Below are positions 42,762-54,235 of a stretch of DNA of 64,000 nucleotides, in pieces; position 1 is the first letter of the stretch, and every line of letters starts with the position of its first letter. The position numbers were made by a program, and so were the translations under genes. The stretch covers positions 434,001 to 498,000 of the forward strand of contig CAVSRB010000004.1 of the NCBI GenBank assembly GCA_963730305.1, in the 5' to 3' direction. The notes below the pieces were generated by a model. The model ran no database searches. It was not told the origin of the DNA and saw only the letters and a program-made list of their open reading frames with translations. The stretch is from CAMYMQ01 sp963730305. Its GTDB lineage: Bacteria; Pseudomonadota; Alphaproteobacteria; Bin65.

Positions 42762-44138
42762 ATGAAGCCGGCGCAGATCATCACGAGGGCGGTGCCGCCG
42801 AGGCTGCGGCGCCTGATCGCAAACCAGGCGGCCGCGCGCGTCTCGAACCGGGTGCGCGATGCGATCCTGCGCCAGCAGGACGCGAGCGAGCGGCTGATCG
42901 GCTGGGTCCAGCTCTCGGTCGTGATCGGCTTCGCGGTTCTGTTCCTGTTGTCGCCCAAGACGCACGAGACCGCGGTCTACCTGCGCCCGGTCGGCTGGGC
43001 GATCGCCGCCTACTTCCTGTTCACGCTCTTGCGCCTGGCGCTGTCCTACCGGGGCCGACTGGCGCCCTGGTTCCTGACCCTGTCGATCATCGTCGACATG
43101 GGCCTGCTGATGGGCATCATCTGGAGCTTTCACGCCGACTACGCCCAGCCGCCGGCCTTCTACCTGAAAGCGCCGACCCTGCTCTACGTCTTCATCTTCA
43201 TCTCGATCCGGGCGCTGCGCTTCGAGGCGCGCTACGTCGTGCTCGCCGGGCTGGCCGCCGCGCTCGGCTGGGCGTTCCTGGTCGGCTACGCGATCGATCA
43301 CACCGACATGGCGCACATGCTGACGCGCGACTACGTCACCTATCTGACCTCGAACAGCATCCTGCTCGGCGCCGAGTTCGACAAGATCATCTCGATCCTG
43401 CTGGTCACCGTCATCCTGGCGGTGGCGATCGTGCGCGCCCGGCGCATGCTGGTCCAGTCGATGCGCGAGGAGGCGGCGGTCGCCGAACTGTCGCGCTTTT
43501 TCAGCCCCGAGATCGCCAGCGAAATCGCGCGCACCGGCGAGACGATCCGCGCCGGCCAGGGGCTGACCCGCACCGTCGCGATCCTGACCACCGACATCCG
43601 CGGCTTCACCAACCGCTCGGCGCGAATGGCGCCGAACGACGCGCTGGCGGCGCTGACCGAATACCAGTCCCGGCTGGTGCCGGTGATCCAGACGCATGGC
43701 GGCCGCATCGACAAGTTTCTCGGCGACGGCATCCTCGCCACCTTCGGCGCGGTGGCGCCGTCGGCGACCTACGCGGCCGACGCCCTGCGCGCCGCCGAGG
43801 CGGTATGCGCCGCCGCCGGGCAGTGGGCGGCGGACCTGCAGGCGGCGGGTCGGGAGCCGTTCGAGGTCTCGGTGTCGGTGACCACCGGGCCGGTGATCTT
43901 CGGCGCGGTCGGTGACGAGAGCCGGCTCGAATACACGGTGATCGGCGATCCGGTGAACCTCGCCGTCAAGCTCGACAAGCAGAACAAGGTCGAGAAGACG
44001 CACATCCTGACCACCCTCGAAACCTTCGAGCGCGCCGAGCGGCAGGGCTATGAGCCGGGGGCGCCGCCGACGATGCTGGCGGCGCGCACGGTCGAGGGCG
44101 TCGCCGCGCCGGTCGACCTGGTCGCCCTCGCGCGCTGA
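42762..44138 (+). CDS. Membrane class III adenylate/guanylate cyclase
   Basis: 458 aa. About five to six membrane helices fill residues 48-235, then a class III cyclase domain (about 270-440): metal-binding TTDIRGFTNRSARM, IDKFLGDGILATFG and VIGDPVNLAVKL. Lys in IDKFLGDG is typical of adenylate rather than guanylate selectivity, so cAMP synthesis is likely. It would be inner-membrane anchored with the catalytic domain in the cytoplasm. A cyclic-nucleotide-binding protein occurs at 63356; a link is speculative. Confidence 0.92.
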   Translation: MKPAQIITRAVPPRLRRLIANQAAARVSNRVRDAILRQQDASERLIGWVQLSVVIGFAVLFLLSPKTHETAVYLRPVGWAIAAYFLFTLLRLALSYRGRLAPWFLTLSIIVDMGLLMGIIWSFHADYAQPPAFYLKAPTLLYVFIFISIRALRFEARYVVLAGLAAALGWAFLVGYAIDHTDMAHMLTRDYVTYLTSNSILLGAEFDKIISILLVTVILAVAIVRARRMLVQSMREEAAVAELSRFFSPEIASEIARTGETIRAGQGLTRTVAILTTDIRGFTNRSARMAPNDALAALTEYQSRLVPVIQTHGGRIDKFLGDGILATFGAVAPSATYAADALRAAEAVCAAAGQWAADLQAAGREPFEVSVSVTTGPVIFGAVGDESRLEYTVIGDPVNLAVKLDKQNKVEKTHILTTLETFERAERQGYEPGAPPTMLAARTVEGVAAPVDLVALAR

Positions 44139-44302
44139 GCGCGCAAAGTGCAGTAGATCCTTGGTTTGTTGACTCGGCGGCGCAGATATTCGAACCTTCT
44201 TATGGAAAACGAACGAGGCGCTCTTCCGTGCGGAGCCGGCCCTCGAATGGCAAGGATCAAAAGGCCGCCCGCAAGCGGCACGACTTCGAGTAGCAGACAA
44301 GC

Positions 44303-45460
44303 ATGGCACAGCACGACTACTCGAAGATCCTTGCGATCATTGACAAGATCTACGCCGCGTCGGTCAGCGACGACTGGCAGTCCGTCATCGACGCCATCGC
44401 CGAGCATTTCGACCACATCCCCGTTCAGCTATTCGGGCACGACGTCGCGCTCAACAAGCCAGAACTCATGGTCGTGGTGAACCACGGCGAGGAGCGGCTC
44501 CAGCAGTATGCGGAGCATTATCACGCCATCAATCCGTGGCTGCCGGGCATCGTCAGTACGCCGATCGGCGAGGTGCGGACGACCTACGAGTACCTGCCCG
44601 AAGACCGGTTGCTGAAGACGGAGTTCTACAACGACTGGATCCGGCCCCACGAAGATATCCGGCGCGGCGCCGGCCTCGCCCTGTTCAACAGCGAGGAACG
44701 GACCCTCATGTTGGGGGCCAACCTGCGCGCGAAGGGCCAGGAGGACCGGCAGGACGAACTGAACGATTTCCTGCAGATCATCGTGCCGCATTTCTACCGC
44801 GCGATCGAAATCCAGCACGGCCTGCAGGGTGCGCAGCTGGTCGGCCGCCAGTATCAGGACGTGCTCGACCAGGTCGGCAACGGCGTGTTCCTGCTCGACC
44901 GGAGCGGCCGCGTCTGCCACCTCAACGCTGTCGCCGACGAACTCATGCGCGCCGGCGGCCTCTTCCGCCTCGGCAGCTTCGGCACCCTGAGCGCGGTCGA
45001 CCGGGCCGCCAATCGCGAGCTCGCCGACGGCCTCGCCGCGATCCTCAGGGATCGACTCAACTATCACCGGCGAATCTTCCTGATCCGCGGCGCGAACGGG
45101 CTGGACACCTATTTCGCCATGGTCGCGCCGCTCGAACAGGCGATGGAGCGCACCACGATCCGGCAGGATTATGTCGGCACTCGCACGCCGATGGCGATGC
45201 TCCTAGTCGCGCGCCCGTCGTATGGCCGGGAAGCGGTGCGCAACGCCCTGCAGAGCCTGTTCCAGCTGACCCCGGCGGAAGCGCTGTTGGCGGAGGCACT
45301 TTATGAAGGCCTTGCACTCAACGATATCGCGGACACCAACGCGGTGAGCATCCACACCGTGCGCAACCAGCTCAAGTCGGCCTTCGCCAAGACCGACACC
45401 CGCCGCCAGGGCGAGCTGGTCGCCCTGGTCGCGCAGCTCGCGAGCCTCGCCGGACGATAA
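44303..45460 (+). CDS. LuxR-type HTH regulator with sensory N-terminus
   Basis: 385 aa. The N-terminal 290 residues are predicted sensory (GAF/PAS-like, containing GNGVFLLDRSGRVCHLNAVADEL) and do not look like an acyl-homoserine-lactone domain. The C-terminus is a LuxR helix-turn-helix: LTPAEALLAEALYEGLALNDIADTNAVSIHTVRNQLKSAFAKT. Immediately downstream are a 22-bp inverted repeat (45469-45490) and a row of small exported cysteine-rich genes, which it may control. No membrane segment is evident. Confidence 0.9.
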   Translation: MAQHDYSKILAIIDKIYAASVSDDWQSVIDAIAEHFDHIPVQLFGHDVALNKPELMVVVNHGEERLQQYAEHYHAINPWLPGIVSTPIGEVRTTYEYLPEDRLLKTEFYNDWIRPHEDIRRGAGLALFNSEERTLMLGANLRAKGQEDRQDELNDFLQIIVPHFYRAIEIQHGLQGAQLVGRQYQDVLDQVGNGVFLLDRSGRVCHLNAVADELMRAGGLFRLGSFGTLSAVDRAANRELADGLAAILRDRLNYHRRIFLIRGANGLDTYFAMVAPLEQAMERTTIRQDYVGTRTPMAMLLVARPSYGREAVRNALQSLFQLTPAEALLAEALYEGLALNDIADTNAVSIHTVRNQLKSAFAKTDTRRQGELVALVAQLASLAGR

Positions 45461-45468
45461 ACAGCGGG

Positions 45469-45490
45469 GCATAGCCCATATGGGTCATGC
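45469..45490. promoter_or_regulatory. 22-bp inverted repeat, candidate LuxR-type operator
   Basis: Outer arms GCAT and ATGC flank the perfect 10-mer CCCATATGGG with two mismatched pairs between; 9 of 11 positions pair. It begins nine bases after the LuxR-type gene and ends 70 bases before the first cysteine-rich gene. The length suits a LuxR-family dimer site; a weak terminator is the alternative, but no T run follows. Confidence 0.55.
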
Positions 45491-45560
45491 GCGGCCGTTG
45501 AGCCGGTTCCTGAAATCTCGAATTCCTGTCGAAGGTCGCTGACGATCGATAGGAAGTTCG

Positions 45561-46112
45561 ATGATCGAAGATATTCCGCTTCGCGCCGTCGCCGGCCTCT
45601 TGGGGGCGCTCGCGGTGTTGACGGTCGCCGAGCCAGCCACCGCGCGGAATCTTGCTGCCAAACGCCAGTTCGACCGGGTCAAGGATGACCTGAACTACCG
45701 GCTGCGCAAGCGATCGGAAGCCGCCTACGGCGGCTACGTCACCTGGCGCGGGTCGCGCTGGAACGTCTATTTCCCGAACATGACCTTCGGCCGGACGATC
45801 ATCAAGATCGACCCGGCCAATGCCTGCCGGGCGCGCATGACCTGGTATTACCTGAACGAGACCTGCTACGCCGTCACCCGGCCGGGAAGCGACGCTTCCG
45901 AACAGCCAGTGCTTCCGCAACCAGGCCTGCATGATCCGCACCGCCTACCATACCGGCCGCCACCCGAGCCTCGCGCGCGAGATTAGGATCGACTTCGCGC
46001 GCGTGCGCATCGGCGTCCAGACCTGCGGGGCTATACGACGGTGGTCGGCAAGGCGCTGCGCGGCTGTCTGGTCAAGGTCGATTTCGGCCGCCGCCTGCCC
46101 TTCCGCTACTAG
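45561..46112 (+). pseudogene. Exported six-cysteine protein, two frameshifts
   Basis: Begins MIEDIPLRAVAGLLGALAVL with a signal peptide probably cleaved after ATA near residue 28. Reading through two indels (near 45886 and 46025) gives a protein of about 183 residues: DDLNYRLRKRSEAAYGGYV, NACRARMTWYYLNETCYAV, then SQCFRNQACMIRTAYHTG, VQTCG, GYTTVVGKALRGCLVKVDFG and a stop at 46112. The mature part would have six cysteines. Without repair the first frame ends at 45986. No family recognised. First of five small secreted-type genes. Confidence 0.65.
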
Positions 46113-46338
46113 TGGTTGACGCCGTTCGGCGGCAAGTAGTTCGCGCCGCTGCGCAAGCGCTGCGCAGACGGCGGAGCGCAAGACGAAGTGGCGGCCGCTC
46201 GAACGTGTTCGTGTTCTGGAGCCGGTCGCGCCGCGACCGGTTCGTGAGGGCGCTGCGGAAAATGCGGCAAGTGTGCCGGGGATAGGCCACCGCACCCCGC
46301 GCCTTTTTTCGGATCAATCGGGACCAGAGGAGAGACCC
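46113..46338 (+). other. Gap within the cysteine-rich gene row
   Basis: 226 bp. One frame reads NVFVFWSRSRRDRFVRALRKM and stops near 46286, possibly the tail of a broken small gene, but no start or signal peptide supports it. A T-rich CCTTTTTTC at about 46303-46311 may mark termination. Nothing else is supported. Confidence 0.4.
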
Positions 46339-46346
46339 ATGAAGAA

Positions 46347-46532
46347 ATGGATTGGAATCGGCATGCGTCGCGGCGAGCCGCCTCGTTCGGCACGGCGTTT
46401 CCCGTCAGCACAGCGCTCGCGAGTTGCAGCGGACCGCGGCCGGACGCCACCTACACCTGCAAGTGCTACACCTTCACGATCAACAAATCGCGCAGGGAGC
46501 GGATTTGCAGCTGGACCAAGACCCGCCGCTAA
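46347..46532 (+). CDS. Small cysteine-rich lipoprotein-like peptide
   Basis: 61 aa from ATG 46347. It contains a lipobox-like TALASC and then CKCYTFTINKSRRERIC, four cysteines in all. A better-placed ribosome site (GAGGAGAG, 46327-46334) serves ATG 46339, whose frame starts MKKWIGIGM like a signal peptide but leaves the cysteine frame within about 12 codons. An indel joining the two is plausible. No known family. Belongs to the row of small exported proteins downstream of the LuxR-type gene. Confidence 0.45.
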   Translation: MDWNRHASRRAASFGTAFPVSTALASCSGPRPDATYTCKCYTFTINKSRRERICSWTKTRR

Positions 46533-46571
46533 AGGCTGCGAACCCATCGAGGGAGGAAGAAGGAATAAGGA

Positions 46572-46889
46572 ATGAGGATGTTGCTTCTCGGGGCGGCCGC
46601 GCTTGCGTCGCTCTATACATCGGGTGCTCAGGCATCCCCGTCGCTGCTGGAGCAGTATGCGCAGGCCTATGTGTGCCCCTATGCCAGGGCCTACGACCGG
46701 TGCGTCTACAGATGCTTCAGGCAGAGAAACAGCGACTCGGCGTTGCATGTCGAGTGTCAGCCGATTCGCGACCGCTGCCGGCAACCGAGCGCGGCGACGC
46801 CGGGGCCGCCGTCCGCTCCCGCGGTATCTGATTTCTTAGATGGCGATCGACGGAAGAAGTCGGCGCCAAACACAGGGGAGGTAAGATGA
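46572..46889 (+). CDS. Small exported cysteine-rich protein C
   Basis: 105 aa with a clear signal peptide (MRMLLLGAAALASLYTSGAQA, cleavage about residue 21). The mature part has YVCPYARAYDRCVYRCF, then VECQPIRDRC: spacing C-x8-C-x3-C-x13-C-x6-C. This matches the neighbour at 46886 (C-x6-C-x3-C-x8-C-x3-C-x6-C) if one cysteine is replaced by Leu, so they look like paralogues. A Pro/Ala-rich and basic tail follows. The stop overlaps the next start by four bases. No recognised family. Confidence 0.7.
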   Translation: MRMLLLGAAALASLYTSGAQASPSLLEQYAQAYVCPYARAYDRCVYRCFRQRNSDSALHVECQPIRDRCRQPSAATPGPPSAPAVSDFLDGDRRKKSAPNTGEVR

Positions 46890-47200
46890 GGAAACTGTTT
46901 CTGGGTGTAGCGATCGCCATTATCGCGTCACTAGGCTCCACCGCCGTGCACGCCGAGGCAGCACCCTTTTCGCGCACTGAAACAGGCGTGCAGCATGACA
47001 TTCTCCAAAACGGGATCGTCGTCGCACAACGGTCCTCCGGTCGTCACATCATGCGGTGCAGTACCCGTGAAAACGCCTGTAGATCGCGCTGCATTTCGCG
47101 TCGTGGCGGCCGCTCATGTATGAATAGCTGTTCGCGCGCCTATAATGTCTGCGTCGGCCATGGGCCGCGCACCGGCCCGGTACGCGGCGACCGCCGGTGA
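46886..47200 (+). CDS. Small exported cysteine-rich protein D
   Basis: 104 aa. Signal peptide MRKLFLGVAIAIIASLGSTA with cleavage around HAEA (residue 23). Six cysteines sit in a 34-residue C-terminal core, RCSTRENACRSRC then SCMNSCSRAYNVC, a symmetric C-x6-C-x3-C-x8-C-x3-C-x6-C array. Paired CxxxC motifs recall disulfide-locked helical hairpins (alpha-hairpinin type), but no homology is claimed. It is translationally coupled to both neighbours. Highly basic core; function unknown. Confidence 0.7.
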   Translation: MRKLFLGVAIAIIASLGSTAVHAEAAPFSRTETGVQHDILQNGIVVAQRSSGRHIMRCSTRENACRSRCISRRGGRSCMNSCSRAYNVCVGHGPRTGPVRGDRR

Positions 47201-47487
47201 CGCTGGCTTTGTTCCGGTTATCCGGACGCATCGTTCCTATCGGCATCGCCGCCACGGCATTGTTCGCTGGCGGCGATGCTTCTCCCGCCCGGGCCGACTT
47301 CGGCCTCTATGCCGCCTGCATGGGCTATCTAAGCTCGGAGGCCAGGAACGGGCGCATGTCATGCCTGCGCGCCGAGCGCAAGCGCCGGTGCAGATGCTAT
47401 TCGCGGGCCGTTGCGAGCAAATACGCAGATTCCAGTCGAGCGAAAAGGCCTATCTCGCTAGCGCTGACGCAAGTCGGGCGTCGCTGA
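47197..47487 (+). CDS. Small exported cysteine-rich protein E
   Basis: 96 aa from GTG 47197, overlapping the previous stop. A signal peptide (about residues 12-33, RIVPIGIAATALFAGGDASPARA) precedes a short mature region with YAACMGYLSS, MSCLRAERKRRCRCYSRA: four cysteines and a strongly basic stretch. The last 25 residues have no pattern and could reflect an indel. It ends the row; a GC hairpin at 47594-47612 lies between it and the converging permease gene. Confidence 0.6.
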   Translation: MTLALFRLSGRIVPIGIAATALFAGGDASPARADFGLYAACMGYLSSEARNGRMSCLRAERKRRCRCYSRAVASKYADSSRAKRPISLALTQVGRR

Positions 47488-47628
47488 TTAGCGTGCTCGC
47501 CTTCACCATGTGGACGTATCCGATCCGCTTCGCGCAACGCGCGCTCGTCGTCTGCCGCGTGACGAGCGGCCCGACTAGACGAATAGCTGTCGAGCCGCCG
47601 CCGATGGGCGGCCGTCACACGTGCCGCC

Positions 47629-48816
47629 CTACTTGTAAGGATCGGCCGCGTCGCGCAGGCCGTCGCCGAGGAAGTTGAAGGCGAGCACGGTCAGCACCAC
47701 CGGCACCACCGGCAGCATCAGCCAGGGATAGAGCGCGACGACGTTGATGTTCTGCGCCTCGGACAAGCAGCACGCCCCAGCTGGTGATCGGCGGGCGCAG
47801 GCCCAGTCCCAGGAAGCTCAGCGCCGTCTCGCCCAGGATCATCGCCGGGATCGACAGGGTCGCCGAGGCGATCAGGTGGCTCATGAAGCTGGGCAGCAGG
47901 TGCCGGCCGATGATCCGCGCCGGCTTGGCGCCCATCAGCTGGGCCGCGGTGGCGAAGTCCTCCTCGCGCAGCGAGAACAGCTTGGAGCGCACCGCGCGCG
48001 CCAGCCCGGTCCAGTCGAGCAGGCCGAGGATCAGGGTGATGCCGAAATAGATCAGCAGCGGCGACCAGGTCACCGGCAGCGCCGCCGACAGCGCCATCCA
48101 CAGCGGCAGTTCCGGGAACGAGCGCATCACCTCGATGATCCGCTGGACGATGACGTCGATCCAGCCGCCGTAATAGCCGGCCAGCCCGCCGATCACGATG
48201 CCCAGCACGAAGCTGATCAGCATGCCGATCAGGCCGATGGTCAGCGAGATGCGCGCGCCCACGGTGATGCGCGAGAACATGTCGCGCCCCAGCCGGTCGG
48301 TGCCGAGCAGGAAGAAGGTGCCGTCCTCGCGCCGGGCAGACCAGGTGGAAGCGCATCGGGATCACGCCCCAGAACTTGTAGGGCGTCGCCGCGGCAGAAG
48401 AAGCGGATGCGGTGGATCTTGCTGGTGTCGACCGTGTATTCGCGGCGCAGCGTCTCCGGATTGAGGCGGTATTTCAGGCCGTAGACGAACGGCCCGACGA
48501 ACTTGCCCTGGTGGAACAGGTGCACCGCCTGGGGCGGCGCGTAGATGAAGTCGGTGTGCCGCTCCGCCATGTTGTAGGGCGCGAGCAGCTCGGCGATCAG
48601 CACGACCATGTACTGCAGCAGCAGGAAGGCGCCCGCGACCAGCGCGACCTTGTGGCGGGTCAGCTTCCACCACATCAGCTTCCACTGGCTGGCGAGGTAG
48701 TAGCGTTCCTGCTCGGGCGTCAGCGCCTCGACCGAATAGGGGTCGAACGGCGCGGTCGAGACGTAGTGCGGGTTGGCCGCCTTGCGCGCGTCCGCCGTGC
48801 TGCCGGTGTCGTTCAT
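47629..48816 (-). pseudogene. Peptide-type ABC importer permease (DppC/OppC), several frameshifts
   Basis: Inner-membrane permease, about 390 aa when repaired. N-terminus from ATG 48816 contains WKLMWWKLTRHKVALVAGAFLLLQYM; the core has ITVGARISLTIGLIGMLISF, the EAA loop in AAQLMGAKPARIIGRHLLPSF, and LGETALSFLGLGLRPPITSWG; repaired C-terminus ends AADPYK at TAG 47629. Frame changes occur near 48390, 48335 and 47780. Last gene of the leftward operon; its start overlaps the partner permease. Indels are probably technical. Confidence 0.88.
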
Positions 48817-49811
48817 TTGGTCGCCTTCCCGGTCAGCCGGATGCGCGGATCGAGTGCGGCCAGGGCGAAGTCGGAGAGCAATACGCCGATCACCGTCAGC
48901 AAGGCCAGGAACATCAGGAACGAGCCGGCCAGGTACATGTCCTGGCTGAGCAGCGCCTCATAGAGCATCTTGCCCGTGGTCGGCAGGTAGAGCACCACCG
49001 ACACGATCACCGCGCCCGAGATCACCTGGGGCAGCAGGTCGCCGATGTCGGCGATGAACGGGTTGAGCGACATCCGGAGCGGGTATTTGACCAGCAGCTT
49101 GACCGGCGGCAGGCCCTTGGCGCGGCCGGTGACGACATACTGCTTCTGCAGCTCGTCGAGCAGGTTGGCGCGCAGCCGGCGGATCATCGCCGCCGTGCCC
49201 GACGTGCCGATCACGACCACCGGTATCCACAGGTGCTCGAGCACCGAGCCGAACTTCGCCCATGTCCAGGGCTTGCCCAGATACTGGTCGTCCATCAGCC
49301 CGCCGATCGAGGTGCCGAACCAGACGTTGGCGAAATAGACCATGACCAGCGCCAACAGGAAGTTGGGCGTGGCCAGGCCGAGGAAGCCGATGAAGGTCAG
49401 GCCGTGGTCGCCCCAGCTGTACTGGTGGGTCGCCGAATAGACGCCGATCGGGAAAGCCACGATCCAGGTGAAGATGATCGTGGTGAAGGAGACGATGAAG
49501 GTCAGCCACAGCCGGTCGCCGACCACCTCGGCCACCGGCTGCTCGTACTCGAACGAATAGCCGAGATCGCCGTGGAGCAGGCCCACCGCCCAGTGGGCGT
49601 ATTGGACCAGGAAGGGCTGATCGAGCCCGAACTCGTGGCGCAGGTCCGCGATCTTGCGCAGGTCGGCCGCCTCGCCGATCTCGCGCAGCTCCGCGATCAT
49701 CGTCGTCAGGAAGTCGCCGGGCGGGAGCTGGATGATGACGAACACGATGAAGCTGATCGCGATCAGCGTCGGGATCATGATGACCAGGCGGTGGATGAGG
49801 TAGCGGAACAT
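48813..49811 (-). CDS. Peptide-type ABC importer permease (DppB/OppB)
   Basis: 332-aa inner-membrane permease with six helices, intact. The N-terminal MFRYLIHRLVIMIPTLIAIS helix, DLGYSFEYEQPVAEVVGDRL, and the EAA loop region ELQKQYVVTGRAKGLPPVKLLVKYPLRM are characteristic of family-5 substrate importers. It overlaps the DppC-like gene by four bases and follows the binding-protein gene after 19 bp. Substrate not deducible; the subgroup resembles dipeptide/oligopeptide or microcin-C-type importers. Confidence 0.93.
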   Translation of the reverse strand: MFRYLIHRLVIMIPTLIAISFIVFVIIQLPPGDFLTTMIAELREIGEAADLRKIADLRHEFGLDQPFLVQYAHWAVGLLHGDLGYSFEYEQPVAEVVGDRLWLTFIVSFTTIIFTWIVAFPIGVYSATHQYSWGDHGLTFIGFLGLATPNFLLALVMVYFANVWFGTSIGGLMDDQYLGKPWTWAKFGSVLEHLWIPVVVIGTSGTAAMIRRLRANLLDELQKQYVVTGRAKGLPPVKLLVKYPLRMSLNPFIADIGDLLPQVISGAVIVSVVLYLPTTGKMLYEALLSQDMYLAGSFLMFLALLTVIGVLLSDFALAALDPRIRLTGKATK

Positions 49812-49830
49812 GTTGGCTGCGGCGCTCGGG

Positions 49831-51762
49831 TCAGTTGGCCGGCTGGGCCGCCGGCTTGGCGAACCAGAAGGTGTCGGGCCGATAGATGCCGAAATGGGCG
49901 CCCGGGTCCCAGTTGTAGATGCCCTTCTTCGGCACGTTGCGCAGCCGGTTGTTGACCACCACCGGCTGGAGCACCCCGCCGACGATGCCGATGGTGAAGA
50001 CCTGGTTCGACCAGATATCGAGCATCTTGCGCCAGATCGCGGTCCGCTTGGCGCGGTCGCCGGCGGCCTCCTCCCACTCGTGGAGCAGGGCCAGCAGGCG
50101 CTCGACCGCGGGCATGTCCGGCTTCTCGCCGCTCTTGTGCTTGGTCTCGTAGTAGTGGCCCCACTTCGGCCATTCGAGCTGGACCTGCTGGGTCGGCGCG
50201 AGCTCCAGCGGCGGGTTGCTCGCCCGCAGGTCGGCGAAGTCGAGCCCGGACCACATCGACATCTGGGTCAGCCCCGAATAGATCCGGTGGCGGAACATCT
50301 CGCGGCGGGTCGGCTTGGGGTAGAGGCGGATGCCGATCGACTTCCAGCTATCCTTGATCAGGCGCATGGCGTCGGTGTACTCGGTGCCTTCCGCCGGCGC
50401 CTCGACGATGATCTCCAGCGGCCGCCCGTCGGGCAGCAGGCGGATAGCCGTCGTCGTCCCGCTTGGTCAGGCCGATCTCGTCGAGCAGCTTGTTGGCCTC
50501 CTTGGGATCGAAGGTCGACCATTTGGTGCGGTACTCCGGCCTGTAGAGCGGGCTCTGCGGCAGCACCGTGTTGTTGCACCCGGATAGGCGAGGCCGTAAT
50601 ACATCACCTGGTTGATCTCGTGGCGGTTGATCGCCAGCGACAGGGCGCGGCGGAAGCGGACGTCGCGCAGCAGCTTGCGCCAGACCGGGTCGTTGTTGTT
50701 GAGGTTGGGATAGAGCGCGAGCTGGGCGCCCGTGCCCGCGCGCCACAGCAGCACCGTGTAGCCGTTGCGCTTCGCCGCCCGCTTCAGGAAGGTGTAGTCG
50801 CGAAGCGCAGGTAGCGCGCCTGCAGGTCGGTCTCGCCGGCGCCGGTCTTGGCCGGCATGATCTTGCTGTCGGCAATGGTCATCAGCGACCCGGTCGATGT
50901 AGGGCAGCTGGTGGCCGTTCGGCGTCGACCCGGTAGAAATAGGGGTTGCGCACGAAGACGAAGCGCTCGGCCGGCGTCCGCGGTCGTGTTGACCCACGGC
51001 TGCAGGGTCGGCAGCTTCGGGTTGTCGCATCTTGTACATGCCGGTCGCGCTTGCGATGTGCAGCGCTGCCCAGCGTTGGGCTGCTTGCCTTTCTTGGCGA
51101 CCTTCCTCAGCCACTTCTGCGTCGGCGTACTTGGCGTGGAACTGCTTCAGGTAGTGCGCCGGCCGGTAGATGTAGAGCGGCGACGCGCCGGGCCAGCGCC
51201 GGCAGGAAGTACGGGATTGGGCTTCGACCAGGTGTAGCGCACCGTGGTACTCGTCGAGCACTCGAACTTCGGCGTCTCGCCGTCGACCATCAGTTCGGGC
51301 GGCAGGCCGAAGCGGCGACAGCACCTTGTTGTTGGCGACGTCCTCCCACCAGTAGCGGAAGTCCTCGGTGGTGAACGGCTTGCCGTCCGACCAGCGATGG
51401 CCCTTGCGCAGATGCAAGGTGAAGATGCGGCCGTCCTCGACGTCGACCTTCTCCAGGATGTCGGGCACGATCTCGTAGTCGGTGTTGTAGCCGACCAGCC
51501 GGGCATAGCCGTAGACGACCATCATCCGGGTGTCCTTGTCCCGCGCCATCAGGATGCGCAGGTCGCCGCCGTAGCGGCCCGGCTTCTTGTAGGTGCCCTT
51601 GAAATCGACCACCGACGGGTTTTCCGGCAGGCGCTTGGCGACCGGCGGCAGCTTGCCCTGCTTGACCCGCTTGGCCAGGAACGGGACCTCGATATAGTCG
51701 GCGGCCGCGGCGCGGCGGGACGCCGAGAACCGCGAGCGCGATCAGCGCGGTGAGCAGGCGTC

Positions 51763-51766
<4 letters not shown>
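49831..51766 (-). pseudogene. Family-5 extracellular solute-binding protein, many frameshifts
   Basis: Periplasmic substrate-binding protein, about 640 aa when repaired. Start ATG 51766 gives signal peptide MRRLLTALIALAV. Recognisable pieces in different frames include VVDFKGTYKKPGRYGGDLRIL, LHLRKGHRWSDGKPFTTEDF, VRFRRALSLAINRHEINQVMYYGLAYPG and the C-terminal AIWRKMLDIWSNQVFTIG. At least seven indels are needed to join them. The ATG overlaps the ATPase gene stop. The order ATPase, binding protein, two permeases suits a peptide-type importer. Confidence 0.85.
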
Positions 51767-53665
<1,899 letters not shown>

Positions 53666-53703
53666 GAATCCCGCACTTTTCTGGTGACGCCGCAGACCGT
53701 GCT

Positions 53704-54235
53704 TCAACGCGGTGGGTCTTCGGCGGGTGACGTGCTCCCTAGACGTGCCGTATTTATGCCGATCGCTTCGAGGTTCGCCAAGGTCGAAGATCGCAAGGCG
53801 AGCCCTTTTCGAACGGCCGCTGTTGCTGCGACACGCGCGATAGCGTCGAAATCGTCGATCGTCGAGTTCAAGCGAAATCCGGCAGCCGCCGCCCGAAAGC
53901 GTCATCTGCATCCAGCCCTGCGACCGGTCGCGCTTGGTCGAATAGAAGCGCAGCGACAGCTTGGTCAGCTCGTCCCAGCGCAGCTCGACCTGCCGGGCGA
54001 CGGGCAGGTCCGCCCGGCGGCTCAGGCCCGTGGGGGTGAGCGCGTAGGCGACGCGGTGGCGCCAGGCCGTGCGGAAGCCGAACAGCACGAACAGGCCCGC
54101 GCTGCCGGCGAAGACGCCGAACACGTATGGGTTGGCAACGGTCAGCACTGCGCCGCCGGCGGCGACGACCGAGCCGATCGCCGACCGGATGTAGTCGCCG
54201 CGCAGTGCCGGCCAGGCGTAGCGGTGCTCGCTCAT
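53704..54235 (-). pseudogene. Two-helix PH-like membrane protein, one-base frameshift
   Basis: About 177 aa when repaired. Two hydrophobic helices (IGSVVAAGGAVLTVANPYVFG and VFAGSAGLFVLFGFRTAW) precede a bPH2-like segment, VAYALTPTGLSRRADLPVARQVELRWDELTKLSLRFYS. An extra G near 53868 throws the frame so that it would run into the ATPase gene; repair gives IDDFDAIARVAATAAVRKGL and a stop at 53704. It overlaps the deacetylase gene by four bases. Function unknown. Confidence 0.7.
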
